DNA of 64,000 bases, from contig JARCOQ010000234.1 of the NCBI GenBank assembly GCA_029207755.1, positions 61,837 through 125,836 of the forward strand. Direction: 5' to 3'. The stretch comes from Chamaea fasciata (taxonomy: Eukaryota; Chordata; Aves; Passeriformes; Sylviidae). Under the pieces are notes generated by a model. The model had not been told where the DNA came from. It did no database searches and saw only the letters and a list, made by a program, of their open reading frames with translations. Made by a program: the position numbers and the translations under genes. Positions 35,301-47,060 of this stretch are shown piece after piece; within the stretch, counting starts at the first letter, position 1; the number at the start of each line of letters is the position of its first letter.

Positions 35301-36160
35301 CCTAACACATCAGAAACACAATTAATTTGAATTAAATGAGCCTGGTTTTCTAAGGGGTAAAGTTTTAATCTTTATTCAAATAATATGGGCATGTTTTCTC
35401 TTTCTCTATGGTTTTTTTTTGGTGGGTTGCGGGGGAGTTTAGTTTGTGGGTTTTCTTTTTTTGTTCGCTTTGTTTTGGAGTTCTTTGCTAATAAACAAGC
35501 AGGGTCGGAGAGTTCAAAATAAAACGTCTACTTTGTTTTTATTGCCCCCTCTGAAATACGCCTCGACAGCCTGGACAGCAGGCTGCTGCTGGTAACACTG
35601 TGCACGGGTAGGAGGAGACCTGGTCGGGGCTGGGAAGGAAAAAACGGCACCACGGTGGTCACAGCTTTCTCCCTTCAGGAGTTTTATGGAGCAGAAAATA
35701 CAGAGCTTTTGCCAACTGCGCTCTCTATGACATCCCGACGTCCAGCGGGCACGGAGGTCATTTCTCATCTTTCTTGCCAACAGCCAAACCCCCAGGCGCC
35801 CGGGGGAAGAAAGAGTATGGGGGAAAAAAAAAGGAACAAAGAAAACATGAAAAAATAAACCAAAACTATAGAAAATAATAAATAAAATTAAAATACCAAA
35901 AGAAAAAAATTTCAAAGTAACAAAAAAGTGGAAAAAAAATTTAAACAAAAAATTAAAAACTAAAAGTAGTTTTAACAAGTAAATAAATAGCTAAAGAAAA
36001 AAATATAAAAATTAAAAAACGGAAGAAAAAGTCTTTGAAAAACCACAAAACGCAACATGAGAAACCACAACAAAAGAGCATAAAAATACAAAAATAACAA
36101 GAAATAAAATACAAAATTAAATAAATGCAGCTTTCACCTCCTGCCACTGCCTAAAAAAGC
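35301..36160. other. Mixed AT-rich DNA, no gene seen
   Basis: T-rich stretches to about 35510, then 300 bp of ordinary composition (35520-35815), then an A-rich stretch (35820-36130) full of AAAATAAA-like words. A 154-residue minus-strand frame (35514-35978) begins in the A-rich tract as Phe/Leu-rich low complexity and has no recognisable domain. Confidence 0.6.
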
Positions 36161-38456
36161 ACCATGGCTTTCCTCAATTATGCAGCAATAAGGGAAACAA
36201 ACCCAGTGCCCCCCAGAACAGAAGGTTTTCTAGACAATTCCCACTTTTGCTTGGAAACAAATTCTATTTTAGTGGGAAGCTCATTTTGGACAAACACCCA
36301 AATGTGCCAAGGTAGGAAAGAACCAGCCCCTTGTGTCCAAGGAACAGCAGCTAGGCCTGGATTCAGGTTTTAATGGCATTTATGTAATTAAAAATGCAGT
36401 AAATTGAACTTTACAAAGAGATGAATCATGGCAAATAAATACTTCAACGTTTTCTTGGGAATTCACAGAATTTTGTGGAGATGGTGCTGGACAATTCCTG
36501 ATTTACCAACATTAATTGGGTAAATTTCCTTGGAAATGTGCTCTACAAGGTGCAAAAATTCCAATTAGGATGGAAAATTGGAATAAATAAATATTCCCTT
36601 ACTAAAATCAGAGAGAAAATCAGAGTTATTCCTTCAAATAAAAGGAAGGAATAACATCTAAATCCAAGCTTGCCTGGAAAACAAGCTCAGGAATTTCTAA
36701 CATTGAAAACTTTTGCAAGAGTCATGAAGTTGGTGAAAGTTCATGGAATGATGATTTAAAATCTGCTTCCTCTGCTCTAATTTAAAGGGAAGTGGGAATT
36801 CAACAGGTCCAGTTACTCCTATCCAACCTTGGACTGGGATAAGGCCTTCCAGTGGCTTCACTTCCTACTGGCTCTCTCCTTTTTGCCCACAACCTGGAAG
36901 AGGAAAAGCAACAGGAATAAAGTCTCAAACAGGATGGCCTTGGTCCAGGCAGACTGAAATGCAGCTCCCAGGGAGGGAGGCCAGGCTGTGCCTCAGGGAG
37001 CTCCGGGAATCTGGGATTGCCCGTGGGACTAAAGGGCTGGAAAAGCACACCCACCTGCCAGGTTCAGTGCTGGGACCGAGCAAGGCCGGGGCTCGGGGGC
37101 AGCAGTCAGAGCTGGGACTGCAGGAGAACACCCCAAACCCGGGTTAAACATCCGGCACGACACGCAGCACGCTCCGGGAGAAACTCGGGTGGGAGAAGCC
37201 CCGGGATGCTCCACGTTCCTTGCCCTTGGCAGCTGTGCCAGGGCCTCCATCAGAATGCTGACCTCACCGTGCAGCTCCTACAAAATAGGAGAACTTATGG
37301 GAATCGCCCAGAATCCCTGGACTTCCAGTTATTAAGAACCACAGCTGCAGCGAAAGGTGCCCAAACTCTACTGCAAACCAGCAGGTCTGAGGAGACGCAG
37401 GGATTTATTCCTGAGGGGACACAAGGATCCCTCAGCCAGCCAGGATTTCTCCCAGGCTCTTCCCACTGCTCTCTGAGGACACAAACAGCAGTTTTTCCCT
37501 GGAGTTCCCCTTTCCAACAATGCCAAGACTCATATTCTCCTCCAACCCCAGGTTCAGGAAGGAAAGTAGGAATATTATCACTGCACAGACTGTCCAGGAG
37601 GGTGTGACTGAGGCAGCAGCACCAGCTCCCACTCCACTGCTGCTCTGGATTCCTGAGCAGCTCCTTTCCATCCTGCCCTTCCCAGCACCATTCCCTGGGT
37701 GCCATGTCCACAGACACCTTCTCCATGCAGCTTAAAACCCACAGACACCAACAGAAAGGAGATCAAAAATCAATTCACATGCTGCTAGTCAGAGAGAATG
37801 GGAGAGGCCTAAAAATCTGCATTTATTTTAGAACACTAGAGCAATTTCTTCATGACCCTGACTATCAGTGATGGGCAGATAAACACCTCCTTTAACTTAC
37901 TACCTGCAAAAACATCAAGTTTCAAGTTTAGTAAAGATAAAATTTTGCTGCAAAAATAAAAGAGGTGGGATGTTGGTGTTAGTGCTTTAACCTTCGGACA
38001 TTAGCGGGTATTTGTAAAACAAATTCATTATTGAAGCAGCTAACTTGAAAATAAGGGGGTTTTACAATAAAGTTGACCAAAAAAGAGTCTCAAAATTAAG
38101 ATATAGGTTGCACAAATATTTAAGAAAAAAAAAGTTGTCTTTCGTGCATATAACCTGCCAGCCTCTCATGTTTTCAGTCCTTACCATTTATTTTTACCAA
38201 GGTGATGACTAAAACCTTGTCAAAAGCTCAAAAAAAAAAACAATCCAGGACAAGGCAGGTGTTTTCCCAAGTACCCCCAGTGTGGAGCTGTGTCAGCCAC
38301 AAGTGTTTGCTCCCTCAGCCCAGCCCGGAGCAGGCTCCAGCTGCTGCCCAGGGGTTACCAAGGGACTCACCTGTTTCAAGCTGTAAATGCAGGTGGCCTG
38401 CACTGGAGTGCCAAAAAATGTGAAATATGTGACTCTCACCTTGAATAGCGATCGAT
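36161..38456. other. Single-copy DNA without a recognisable gene
   Basis: Ordinary composition, no internal repeats found. The longest frames are 196 residues (+, 37017-37607) and 143 residues (-, 37295-37726). They overlap each other and have no recognisable domain or convincing splice context. Donor-like CAAG|GTGAGA and ACAG|GTGAGT occur on the minus strand at 38440 and 38369. They could belong to a transcript running out of the repeated units that start at 38457. Confidence 0.45.
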
Positions 38457-40137
38457 CTTCTCAGGGGAGCCCCTCACCCAGGATGGGGGGCTCTGCCACG
38501 GATTTCATCCCTCTGCATCTGAAAGAAAGTTGGGACAAAAGTCAGAGTGCTGCAGGATACCTTGACAGCTCCACACATCTTGTGGCAATCTAGGAATACC
38601 CTCTACAGTCTAACCACACCCCACATCACAAATTTCAAGCCCCCAGGACTATTACCCTCGTACCCCTACACCCAGACTGAGCATCAAGGCAGAGCAGCTC
38701 CAGGCCAAACACACACCAACACCCGTGACACAGCACAGGACAAACGAGGGGACACAACAGGGACAGAAAACTCTGGCAAGAAGAATGACCCTGAGGGTCC
38801 AGAGAACTCGGAATGAGATGACCGAGGTAAGATGGAAGGTGAGCTGGCCAGGCTCAGAGAACCCTGCAGGAACAAGATGCCATCGGGATGACTTATCCCA
38901 AGAGACGCAGAGATGGATGCCCGAGAACCCTACGGTCAGAATCCTCGACCTGTCTTTGCATTCTCACAAGACCTAACCCGCCGAATGGATCAGGGCGGTG
39001 CACGGCTGTCAGTACAGCTCAGAACAAGACCTGAAAAGGCATCAGACTGGATGCTTGTGAAGAGAGATGGATTCTGATGAGTGTCCGAGCAGCTGAGACA
39101 AAGGCACCTGGCTGAGGAGCACAGAGATCAGAAATGCTAAGACTGATGCCAGGGGTTTTGATAGGCCCCTCAAAGGACAAAAGGAAAAGACAAGACACCA
39201 AACAGACAGAGTGCACAACAGACAAGTGACACAACACACACCAGGACTGCTCTGCCCGGCACACCTCGGCACTCTGATCCAGAATGAGACTTTCTGTAGC
39301 CTAAGCGGTCACATCTTGGACATCCCTGTCACCAAAAATGACTCAAAAAATCCGTCCCGGTGGCCCCTGATCCCACACCCCACTTTCAAGCCCTCCCTGG
39401 CTCCGAGCCCTCCACTTATCTCTCGGACGTCTAGGGAGGTGAATCCACGCTGGGTGGCAAAGAAGGCCGCCTCTCCCTCAGGGAAATTCCTGCTGTTGCT
39501 GGGCTGTTGTCTCCTACACAGCTACAATAAAGAAAACCAAACATCAAAGCATAATCTTGGCAGCCCATCACCCAAAACCCGACAATTCTGCTACTCACTG
39601 TCTCCTAAGCTTGCCCGTGTCCTCGGCCCCGTGCTTCAGCTGCGCTCAGAGGCCAACGCCGGCGTCGCAGGGTCTGCCTGGGTAAAGAGCAGACAAGGTG
39701 ACGTGGCAGCGCTGGAACTTGAGGGGACCATCCCTCCTTCTCCTCCCTGACTCACCTCAACTCCTCGCCCGTTATCCAAGCCTACCTGGATGGGGCCTTC
39801 ACAAGGAGAAGATCAAGGCTCCATCACAGACTCCTGGAATGCTCCCGGAGGGCTCACGGGTGAGGTGACCCGGGTCTGTCGTCCGGTTGGTGAGAGGGGA
39901 GCTCGGCCTCCTGCGAGTGGACTCCCTAAAACACACAATAACGGAGGCTTAGAGTTGCACCAGCGAGTGAGGCTTGAACAATAGCAACGGCTTCTTTCCA
40001 CCCGTCACTGCTCACCTCGCCCACATCAGCTTGACTGCTGAGATCCGGCTTTACCACCTAAAAATAAAGACAAAGAACAGAGCTGTAACACGGCTACCAT
40101 TTACACCTCCCCTGCAAACAGAAACAGGGACTGACCT
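38457..40137 (-). repeat. Tandem unit 1 with conserved minus-strand splice signals
   Basis: First of four tandem units, each recognisable from CTTCTCAGGGGAGCCC and CAGGATGGGGGGCTCTG. The left boundary joins single-copy DNA at GAATAGCGATCGAT, where the first exon-like block loses the GTCAGT donor seen in the other units and may use AAG|GTGAGA at about 38439. It contains exon-like blocks at 39521 (start), 39599-39677, 39786-39925 and 40016-40057. The section from about 39500 is almost identical to that from about 42475 (offset 2975 bp). Confidence 0.85.
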
Positions 40138-41436
40138 TCTCAGGGGAGCCCTCTCACCCAGGATGGGGGGCTCTGCCACAGATTTCATCCCTCTGCATCT
40201 GAAACAGAGTTTGGACAAAAGTCAGAGTGCTGCAGGATACCTTGACAGCTCCACACATCTTGTGGCAATCTAGGAATACCCTCTACAGTCTAACTACACC
40301 CCACATCACAAATTTCAAGCCCCCGGCACTATTACCCTCGTACCCCTACACCCAGACTGAGCAGCAAGGCAGAGCAGCTCCCGGCCAAACACACACCAAC
40401 ACCCGTGACACAGCACAGGACAAACGAGGGGACACAACAGGGACAGAAAACTCTGGCAAGAAGAATGACCCTGAGGGTCCAGAGAACTCGGAATGAGATG
40501 ACCGAGGTAAGATGGAAGGTGAGCTGGCCAGGCTCAGAGAACCCTGCAGGAACAAGATGCCATCGGGATGACTTATCCCAAGAAATGCAGAGATGGATGC
40601 CCGAGAATCCTACGGTCAGAATCCTCGACCTGTCTTTGCATTCTCACAAGACCTAACCCGCCGGAATGGATCAGGGCGGTGCACGGCTGTCAGTACAGCT
40701 CAGAACAAGACCTGAAAAGGCATCGGACTGGATGCTTGTGAAGAGAGATGGATTCTGATGAGTGTCCGAGCAGCTGAGACAAAGGCACCTGGCTGAGGAG
40801 CACAGAGATCAGAAATGCTAAGACTGATGCCAGAGGTTTTGACAGGCCCCTGAAGGGCTAAGGGAAAAGACAGCACACACAAGACACCCAAGACACAGAG
40901 TGCACAACAGACACAACACACACCAGGACTGCTCTGCCCTGCACACCTCGGCACTATGATCCAGAATGAGACTCTCCCTGGATGAAACCTAAGGGGTCAC
41001 AGCTTAGACATCCCTGTCTTCAAACCTGACTCAAAAAACCTTGCTAGTGACCCCACACTCTTCTTTCATGCCCTCTACGGCTCTGAGCTCTCCACTTATC
41101 TCTCAGATGTCTGGGGAGGTGCATCCACGCCGGGTCCCAAAGAAGGCCGCCTCTCCCTCGGGGAAATTCCTGCTGTGACCAGGCTGGTGTCTCCTCGTCA
41201 GCTACAATAAAGAGAACTAAACGTGACCCTGTGCTCTTAGCAGCACATCAGCCAGAAACCAGCAATTCTGCTACTCACAGTCTCCTAAGCTTGCCTGTGT
41301 CCTCGGCCCTGTGCTTCAGCTGCGCTCAGAGGCCAACGCCGGTGTCGCAGGGTCTGGTCTAAAAATAAAGACAAAGAACAGAGCTGTAACACGGCCACCA
41401 TTTACACCTCCCCTGCAAATCAAAACAGTGACCGAC
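40138..41436 (-). repeat. Tandem unit 2 (internally deleted)
   Basis: Same unit but about 380 bp shorter. At 41356 GGGTCTG is joined directly to GTCTAAAAATAAAG, removing the blocks equivalent to 39786-39925 and 40016-40057. The promoter-side part is intact. The exon-like block at 40136-40198 has acceptor CTCTGTTTCAG and donor GAAG|GTCAGT, minus strand. Confidence 0.85.
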
Positions 41437-43110
41437 CTTCTCAGGGGAGCCCCCTCACCCAGGATGGGGGGCTCTGCCACAGATTTCATCCACCTGCATC
41501 TGAAAGAAAGTCAGAACAACAGTCAGAGTGCTGCAGGATACCTTGACAGCTCCACATATCTTGTGGAAATCTAGGAATACCCTCGACAGCCCTGCTACAC
41601 TCCACATCACAAATTTCAAGCCCCCAGCACTATTATCCTATTACCCCCACACCCAGACTGAGCATCAAGGCAGAGCAGCTCCGGGCCAAACATACACCAA
41701 CACCCGTGACACAGCACAGGACAAACGAGGGGACACAACAGGGACAGAAAACTCTGGGCAAGAAGAATGACCCTGAGGGTCCAGAGAACTCGGAATGAGA
41801 TGACCGAGGTAAGATGGAAGGTGAGCTGGCCAGGCTCAGAGAACCCTGCAGGAACAAGATGCCATCGGGATGACTTATCCCAAGAAATGCAGAGATGGAT
41901 GCCCGAGAACCCTACGGTCAGAATCCTCGACCTGTCTTTGCATTCTCACAAGACCTAACCCGCCGAATGGATCAGGGCGGTGCACGGCTGTCAGTACAGC
42001 TCAGAACAAGACCTGAAAAGGCATCGGACTGGATGCTTGTGAAGAGAGATGGATTCTGATGAGTGTCCGAGCAGCTGAGACAAAGGCACCTGGCTGAGGA
42101 GCACAGAGATCAGAAATGCTAAGACTGATGCCAGGGGTTTTGATAGGCCCCTCAAAGGACAAAAGGAAAAGACAAGACACCAAACAGACACAGAGTGCAC
42201 AACAGACAAGTGACACAACACACACCAGGACTGCTCTGCCCTGCACACCTCAGCACTGAGAAGAAAAATGAGACTTTCCCTTAACGTAGCCTAAGGGGTC
42301 ACATCTTGGTGCCCCCAACTCCAAATCTGACTTAAAAAACCCCTCCCAGTGATCCCTGCCCTGGCATCCTGCTTTCATCACCCTCCACTTATCTCTCAGG
42401 CATCCAGGGAGGCAAATCCCTGCCAGGTGCAAAGAAGGCCGCCTCTCCCTCCTCGGGGAAACTCCTGCTGTTGCGGGGCTGTTGTCTCCTACACAGCTAC
42501 AATAAAGAAAACCAAACATCAAAGCATAATCTTGGCAGCCCATCACCCAAAACCCGACAATTCTGCTACTCACTGTCTCCTAAGCTTGCCCGTGTCCTCG
42601 GCCCCGTGCTTCAGCTGCGCTCAGAGGCCAACGCCGGCGTCGCAGGGTCTGCCTGGGTAAAGAGCAGACAAGGTGACGTGGCAGCGCTGGAACTTGAGGG
42701 GACCATCCCTCCTTCTCCTCCCTGACTCACCTCAACTCCTCGCCCGTTATCCAAGCCTACCTGGATGGGGCCTTCACAAGGAGAAGATCAAGGCTCCATC
42801 ACAGACTCCTGGAATGCTCCCGGAGGGCTCACGGGTGAGGTGACCCGGGTCTGTCGTCCCGTTGGTGAGAGGGGAGCTCGGCCTCCTGCGAGTGGACTCC
42901 CTAAAACACACAATAACGGAGGCTTAGAGTTGCACCAGCGAGTGAGGCTTGAACAATAGCAACGGCTTCTTTCCACCCGTCACTGCTCACCTCGCCCACA
43001 TCAGCTTGACTGCTGAGATCCGGCTTTACCACCTAAAAATAAAGACAAAGAACAGAGCTGTAACACGGCTACCATTTACACCTCCCCTGCAAACAGAAAC
43101 AGGGACTGAC
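41437..43110 (-). repeat. Tandem unit 3 with the full set of exon-like blocks
   Basis: Full-length unit. Minus-strand blocks bounded by good splice signals: 42991-43032 (TTTATTTTTAG / GGCGAG|GTGAGC), 42761-42900 (TTGTGTGTTTTAG / CATCCAG|GTAGGC), 42574-42652 (CTGCTCTTTACCCAG / GAGACA|GTGAGT) and from 42496 (TTTTCTTTATTGTAG). Introns would be 78-110 bp. No frame stays open across all blocks, so a non-coding transcript or decayed gene is likelier than a protein gene. Confidence 0.8.
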
Positions 43111-43173
43111 CTTCTCAGGGGAGCCCTCTCACCCAGGATGGGGGGCTCTGCCACAGATTTCATCCCTCTGCAT
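42574..43173 (-). ncRNA. Candidate spliced transcript segment (best-preserved copy)
   Basis: Four consecutive exon-like blocks (43111-43173, 42991-43032, 42761-42900, 42574-42652) are each flanked by consensus GT-AG signals with pyrimidine tracts on the minus strand. The same set is at 39599-40198, 2975 bp to the left. Joining them gives no continuous reading frame: the 63-nt block read in its open frame meets TAA in the next. CCTGG|GTGAGA inside the first block is an alternative donor, but it also leads to a stop. I therefore favour a long non-coding RNA, with decayed coding gene as the alternative. Confidence 0.3.
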
Positions 43174-44335
43174 CTGAAACAGAGTTTGGACAAAAGTCAG
43201 AGTGCTGCAGGATACCTTGACAGCTCCACACATCTTGTGGCAATCTAGGAATACCCTCTACAGTCTAACTACACCCCACATCACAAATTTCAAGCCCCCG
43301 GCACTATTACCCTCGTACCCCTACACCCAGACTGAGCAGCAAGGCAGAGCAGCTCCCGGCCAAACACACACCAACACCCGTGACACAGCACAGGACAAAC
43401 GAGGGGACACAACAGGGACAGAAAACTCTGGCAAGAAGAATGACCCTGAGGGTCCAGAGAACTCGGAATGAGATGACCGAGGTAAGATGGAAGGTGAGCT
43501 GGCCAGGCTCAGAGAACCCTGCAGGAACAAGATGCCATCGGGATGACTTATCCCAAGAAATGCAGAGATGGATGCCCGAGAATCCTACGGTCAGAATCCT
43601 CGACCTGTCTTTGCATTCTCACAAGACCTAACCCGCCGGAATGGATCAGGGCGGTGCACGGCTGTCAATACAGCTCAGAACAAGACCTGAAAAGGCATCG
43701 GACTGGATGCTTGTGAAGAGAGATGGATTCTGATGAGTGTCCGAGCAGCTGAGACAAAGGCACCTGGCTGAGGAGCACAGAGATCAGAAATGCTAAGACT
43801 GATGCCAGAGGTTTTGACAGGCCCCTCAAAGGACGAAAGGAAAAGACAAGACACCCAAAAGACACAAAATGCACAACAGACACAACACACCCTGGGACTG
43901 CTCTGCCCTGCACACCTCAGCACTGTGATCCAGAATGAGACTTTCCCTTAGTGTAGCCTAAGGGGTCACATCTGGGACATCCCCATCTCCAAACCCGAGT
44001 CAAAAAATCCCTCCCGCTGACCCCTGCCCTGGCACCCCGCTTTCATCCTCTCCCTAGTTCCGAGCCCTCCACTTATCTCTCAGATGTCTGGGGAGGTGAG
44101 TCCACGCTGGGTCCCAAAGAAGGCCACCTATGCCTCTGGGAAATTCCTCCTGTCACTTGCCTGCTGTCTCCTAGTCAGCTACAATAAAGAAAACCAAACA
44201 TCAAAGCATAATCTTAGCTGCACATCAGCCAAAAACCAGCAGCTCTGCTACTCACCGTCTCTTAAGCAGGACCGGGTCCTCGGGCCCCGTGCGTGCTTCA
44301 GCTGAGCTCGGAGGCTGACGCTCGCAGCGCCAAAG
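43111..44335 (-). repeat. Tandem unit 4
   Basis: Fourth unit, nearly identical to unit 2 up to about 43820, then more diverged. The exon-like block at 43111-43173 is 63 nt with acceptor CTGTTTCAG and donor AAG|GTCAGT. At its far end TCAGCTACAATAAAG and CTACTCACCGTCTC correspond to blocks E and D of unit 3; then the unit passes into unrelated DNA near 44335. Confidence 0.8.
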
Positions 44336-45447
44336 CCTTAGAGGCATTACTGGCACTGAGCCCACCCACTGTGGCCTCCATTAGGGCTGTGAGCATCCCC
44401 GGTTAGAGCAGGACAGGAACGCAGGGTGGACATCCCCGGTGAACCTCAACCCTGCGGACTCGGCCCCACCACTGTCACTTCCTGCCTGGCCCTAGCTTAG
44501 GGCTACTGCCTGCACCTCTCAGGACTTCTGGCATTGCCTTGCCATTAGGATTGCTGCCTGCACCTGCTCTCAGGGAAACAGTGTTGGAAGCAGCACTGTG
44601 AGGACCGGGATACCTGTACTCTGACTTGTATCCTAGGCTGTACCCCTGATTTTCACTGTGTGTTCTCTAGTCCTTCAGTCCTTTACCTCAGCCTCTGTGT
44701 GTATCACTGTAACCTCCCCCCTTCTGAACCCTGCTTCTTCAGAGCCCTAGACCTTGCAGCCGGGGACGCTCTGCACCGTTAGGGTCCCAAGAGCTGTCCC
44801 GCACGCAGGACAGGTACATCCACAGTTGTTCCCTGCCTACCCTAAGAAACGTGGCCCTGAGACAGGGCAGAGGCTGACAGAGCCGAACTCTTTGCGGTGG
44901 CAAAAGGCACGAAGCCTTACCAACCGCCGCCTCGAGAGGGAAATCAGGAGCACTTCCACCGGCTGCGGAGAGACAGGGAATCCCAGGGTGGGTGGGGCGG
45001 GAAACCCCCGTTATCCCCAGCCCTGCTGGATCCTGCTCCCCACTATCGCTTCCTGCCTGGCCCTAGCCTGACAGTGTCTGCACAGGTCAGAGCTTCTGGT
45101 GTGTTCCTGCACTAGGGCTGCTGCCTGCACCTGCTCTCAGGGGAAGTGTGCTGGTAGCAGTGCTGTGAGGGCCGCTACACCTGTACTCTGACTTGTATCC
45201 TAGCCTGTTCCCCTGGTTTTCACCGTGTGTCCTCTAGTCCTTGAGTCCTTTACCTCAGCCTCTGTGTGTGTGGCTACACCTCCCCCCTTCTAAACCCAAC
45301 TTCTTTAGAGCCCTGCACCTCGCAGCCAGGCCTTCTGGCATTGTCCTGCATAAGGGCTCCTGCCTGTACCCGCACTCAGGGAAACGGGCATGTCTTTAGG
45401 GGTACTCCTTCGGGTTTGGGTCGGGCTGGTACACCTGTACTCTCAAT
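44336..45447. repeat. Diverged ~0.66-kb internal duplication, no gene
   Basis: Two diverged copies: CTGACTTGTATCCTAG, GTCCTTTACCTCAGCCTCTG, TAACCTCCCCCCTTCT and AGAGCCCT recur at about 44617-44760 and 45185-45325. The words CTGCCTGCACCTGCTCTCAG and TTCTGGCATTG also repeat. A 105-residue + frame (44754-45071) has no recognisable domain. Confidence 0.6.
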
Positions 45448-45705
45448 TGGCACATCTTGGACATCCCTATCTCCAAACCTGACTCAAAAACCCCTCCTGA
45501 CAAGTCCTGACCCAGCACTCCACTTTCATCCCCTCTGTGGCTCTGAACCCTCCACTTATCTCTTGGACGTCTGGGGACGAGAATCCATGTCGGGTGCCAC
45601 AGAAGGCCGCCTCGCCCTCTGGGAATTTCCTGCTGTCACCGGGCTGCTGTCTCTTATTCGGCTACAAGAAATAAAACAAACATCGATGTATGATCTCAGC
45701 AGATC
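45448..45705 (-). repeat. Decayed fifth fragment of the tandem unit
   Basis: ACATCTTGGACATCCCTATC, CTCCACTTATCTCTTGGACG and AGAAGGCCGCCTC match the right part of units 1-4. It is separated from unit 4 by more than 1 kb and has many substitutions, so it marks an older duplication. Confidence 0.7.
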
Positions 45706-46390
45706 TGTTGGCCAATCGGTCAGGGCGTAAGACAAGTGGACCACCTCAAACACACAAACAATAACATGTGCTGAAGAGTTACATCAGAAACACCACCACA
45801 CTTAACTGCATAAATACATAAATTTTCAAACAGACAACCCCAAAAAAATTCCAGCAAAAAAAGCCAACTCTTATCACCCCCAGTCAAACTACTGAATATA
45901 ATAAAAACAACCCCACGTCCAATCCCCTCAATAATACTCCAGAACATATACTCAGAGCCCCCCCAAAGTTAAAGACCTCCCGCTAGCCAAATAAAAAGGA
46001 AAAAGCCCATGTCTTGCAACCTATATTAATTCATTAACTTAAAACTTTAAAAATAAACATTAAAGTTTAAACCTTTAGACAACACTAGCACACCATAGAC
46101 GCCAATCCCATCACTACATGCCAAACCAAAACTTATTTCAACCTTTTGTGCTGCTGCTGCTCGGCACAAAGGTTTGTCCCTCAGCACCTCCTGAAGTAAT
46201 GTTCCACGCCCAAGGCCTCCCCCAGCCCCTGTGAGATGAACTCACCATCCTTCCATGAGCCTCACCTGGGAGCCCGGCATAAACCCCTCTCCTCCCGCAG
46301 CTCCGTGCCAAACTGAGCTCGGGCTCCCCTCTTAAAGCAGTGCTGGCAGGACCCGCCCCCTCGTTATCCTTTACAGCTTCCACCTGTCCC
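45706..46390. other. A-rich then ordinary single-copy DNA, no gene seen
   Basis: 45740-46130 is A/C-rich with few G on the + strand. 46140-46390 is of normal composition. A donor-like CCCAG|GTGAGG lies on the minus strand at about 46264. Confidence 0.5.
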
Positions 46391-46550
46391 CTCATCAGTG
46401 TGACAGCTCTCACCTGGGGCTGCTCTGTCCCCTCATCAGTGTGACAGCTCTCACCTGGGGCTGCTCTGTCCCCTCATCAGTGTGACAGCTCTCACCTGGG
46501 GCTGCTCTGTCCCCTCAATCAGCCTGTGACAGCTCTCACCTGCAGCTGCT
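46391..46550. repeat. 41-bp minisatellite, four units, each carrying a 5' splice-site consensus
   Basis: Four tandem units beginning with CTCATCAGTGTGACAGC at 46391, 46432, 46473 and 46514 (the last diverged). Each includes CTCTCACCTG, the reverse of CAG|GTGAGAG, at 41-44-bp spacing. Confidence 0.92.
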
Positions 46551-47060
46551 GCCAGTCCCTGCTGCTCATTTCCTGGACATTGCACTGTGTGCACTGACAC
46601 GCTGGGGCACCGGGCTTTCCTTGCTGTGAATAAGGATCCCTCTTCTCCTGCACGTGCCCAAGGCTGAAACTGGGATTCCACCTCCTAAATTCCGTTTGTG
46701 TGAGGTTCACAATTCCTAAGGAAATTTCCCAGCAATCGTTACCCTTCATTTACATTTTCTCCTTTGGAATCATCACTACCTTGTCTTTCTGTGCAAGTGT
46801 TCCAAACGTTCATTGGGAGTTCAGTAGCCGGGTTGGCTTCTTTATAACATAGCTGACAATCCCAGGCTCAATCCAAACACCCAGAGATACAGGGAAATAT
46901 GGAGACAGTTTATAAATACTGCCCACCTCTGACCCTGAATTCTTCATCGCACATCCTTGGAGCAGATTTACTCCATCCTTTCTTCCCAGCAGCACCTCTC
47001 CAGCACAAATCTCACTTCTCACACCTGTTTCTTCCCACAAACCAAACAGAAATCTACTAC
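46551..47060. other. Single-copy DNA without a recognisable gene
   Basis: Ordinary composition, small overlapping frames only, no splice context that stands out. Confidence 0.45.

Noticed and set aside
35514..35978. 154-residue minus-strand frame starting with a Phe-rich membrane-like region
   Set aside because: The Phe/Leu run is the translation of the A-rich low-complexity tract; the rest has no recognisable features.
37017..37607. 196-residue + strand frame as a gene
   Set aside because: No recognisable domain, overlaps a comparable frame on the other strand, and no splice or promoter signal fits.
45650..45760. tRNA gene near GGCCAATCGGTCAGGGCG
   Set aside because: No cloverleaf could be formed and A and B boxes are missing.
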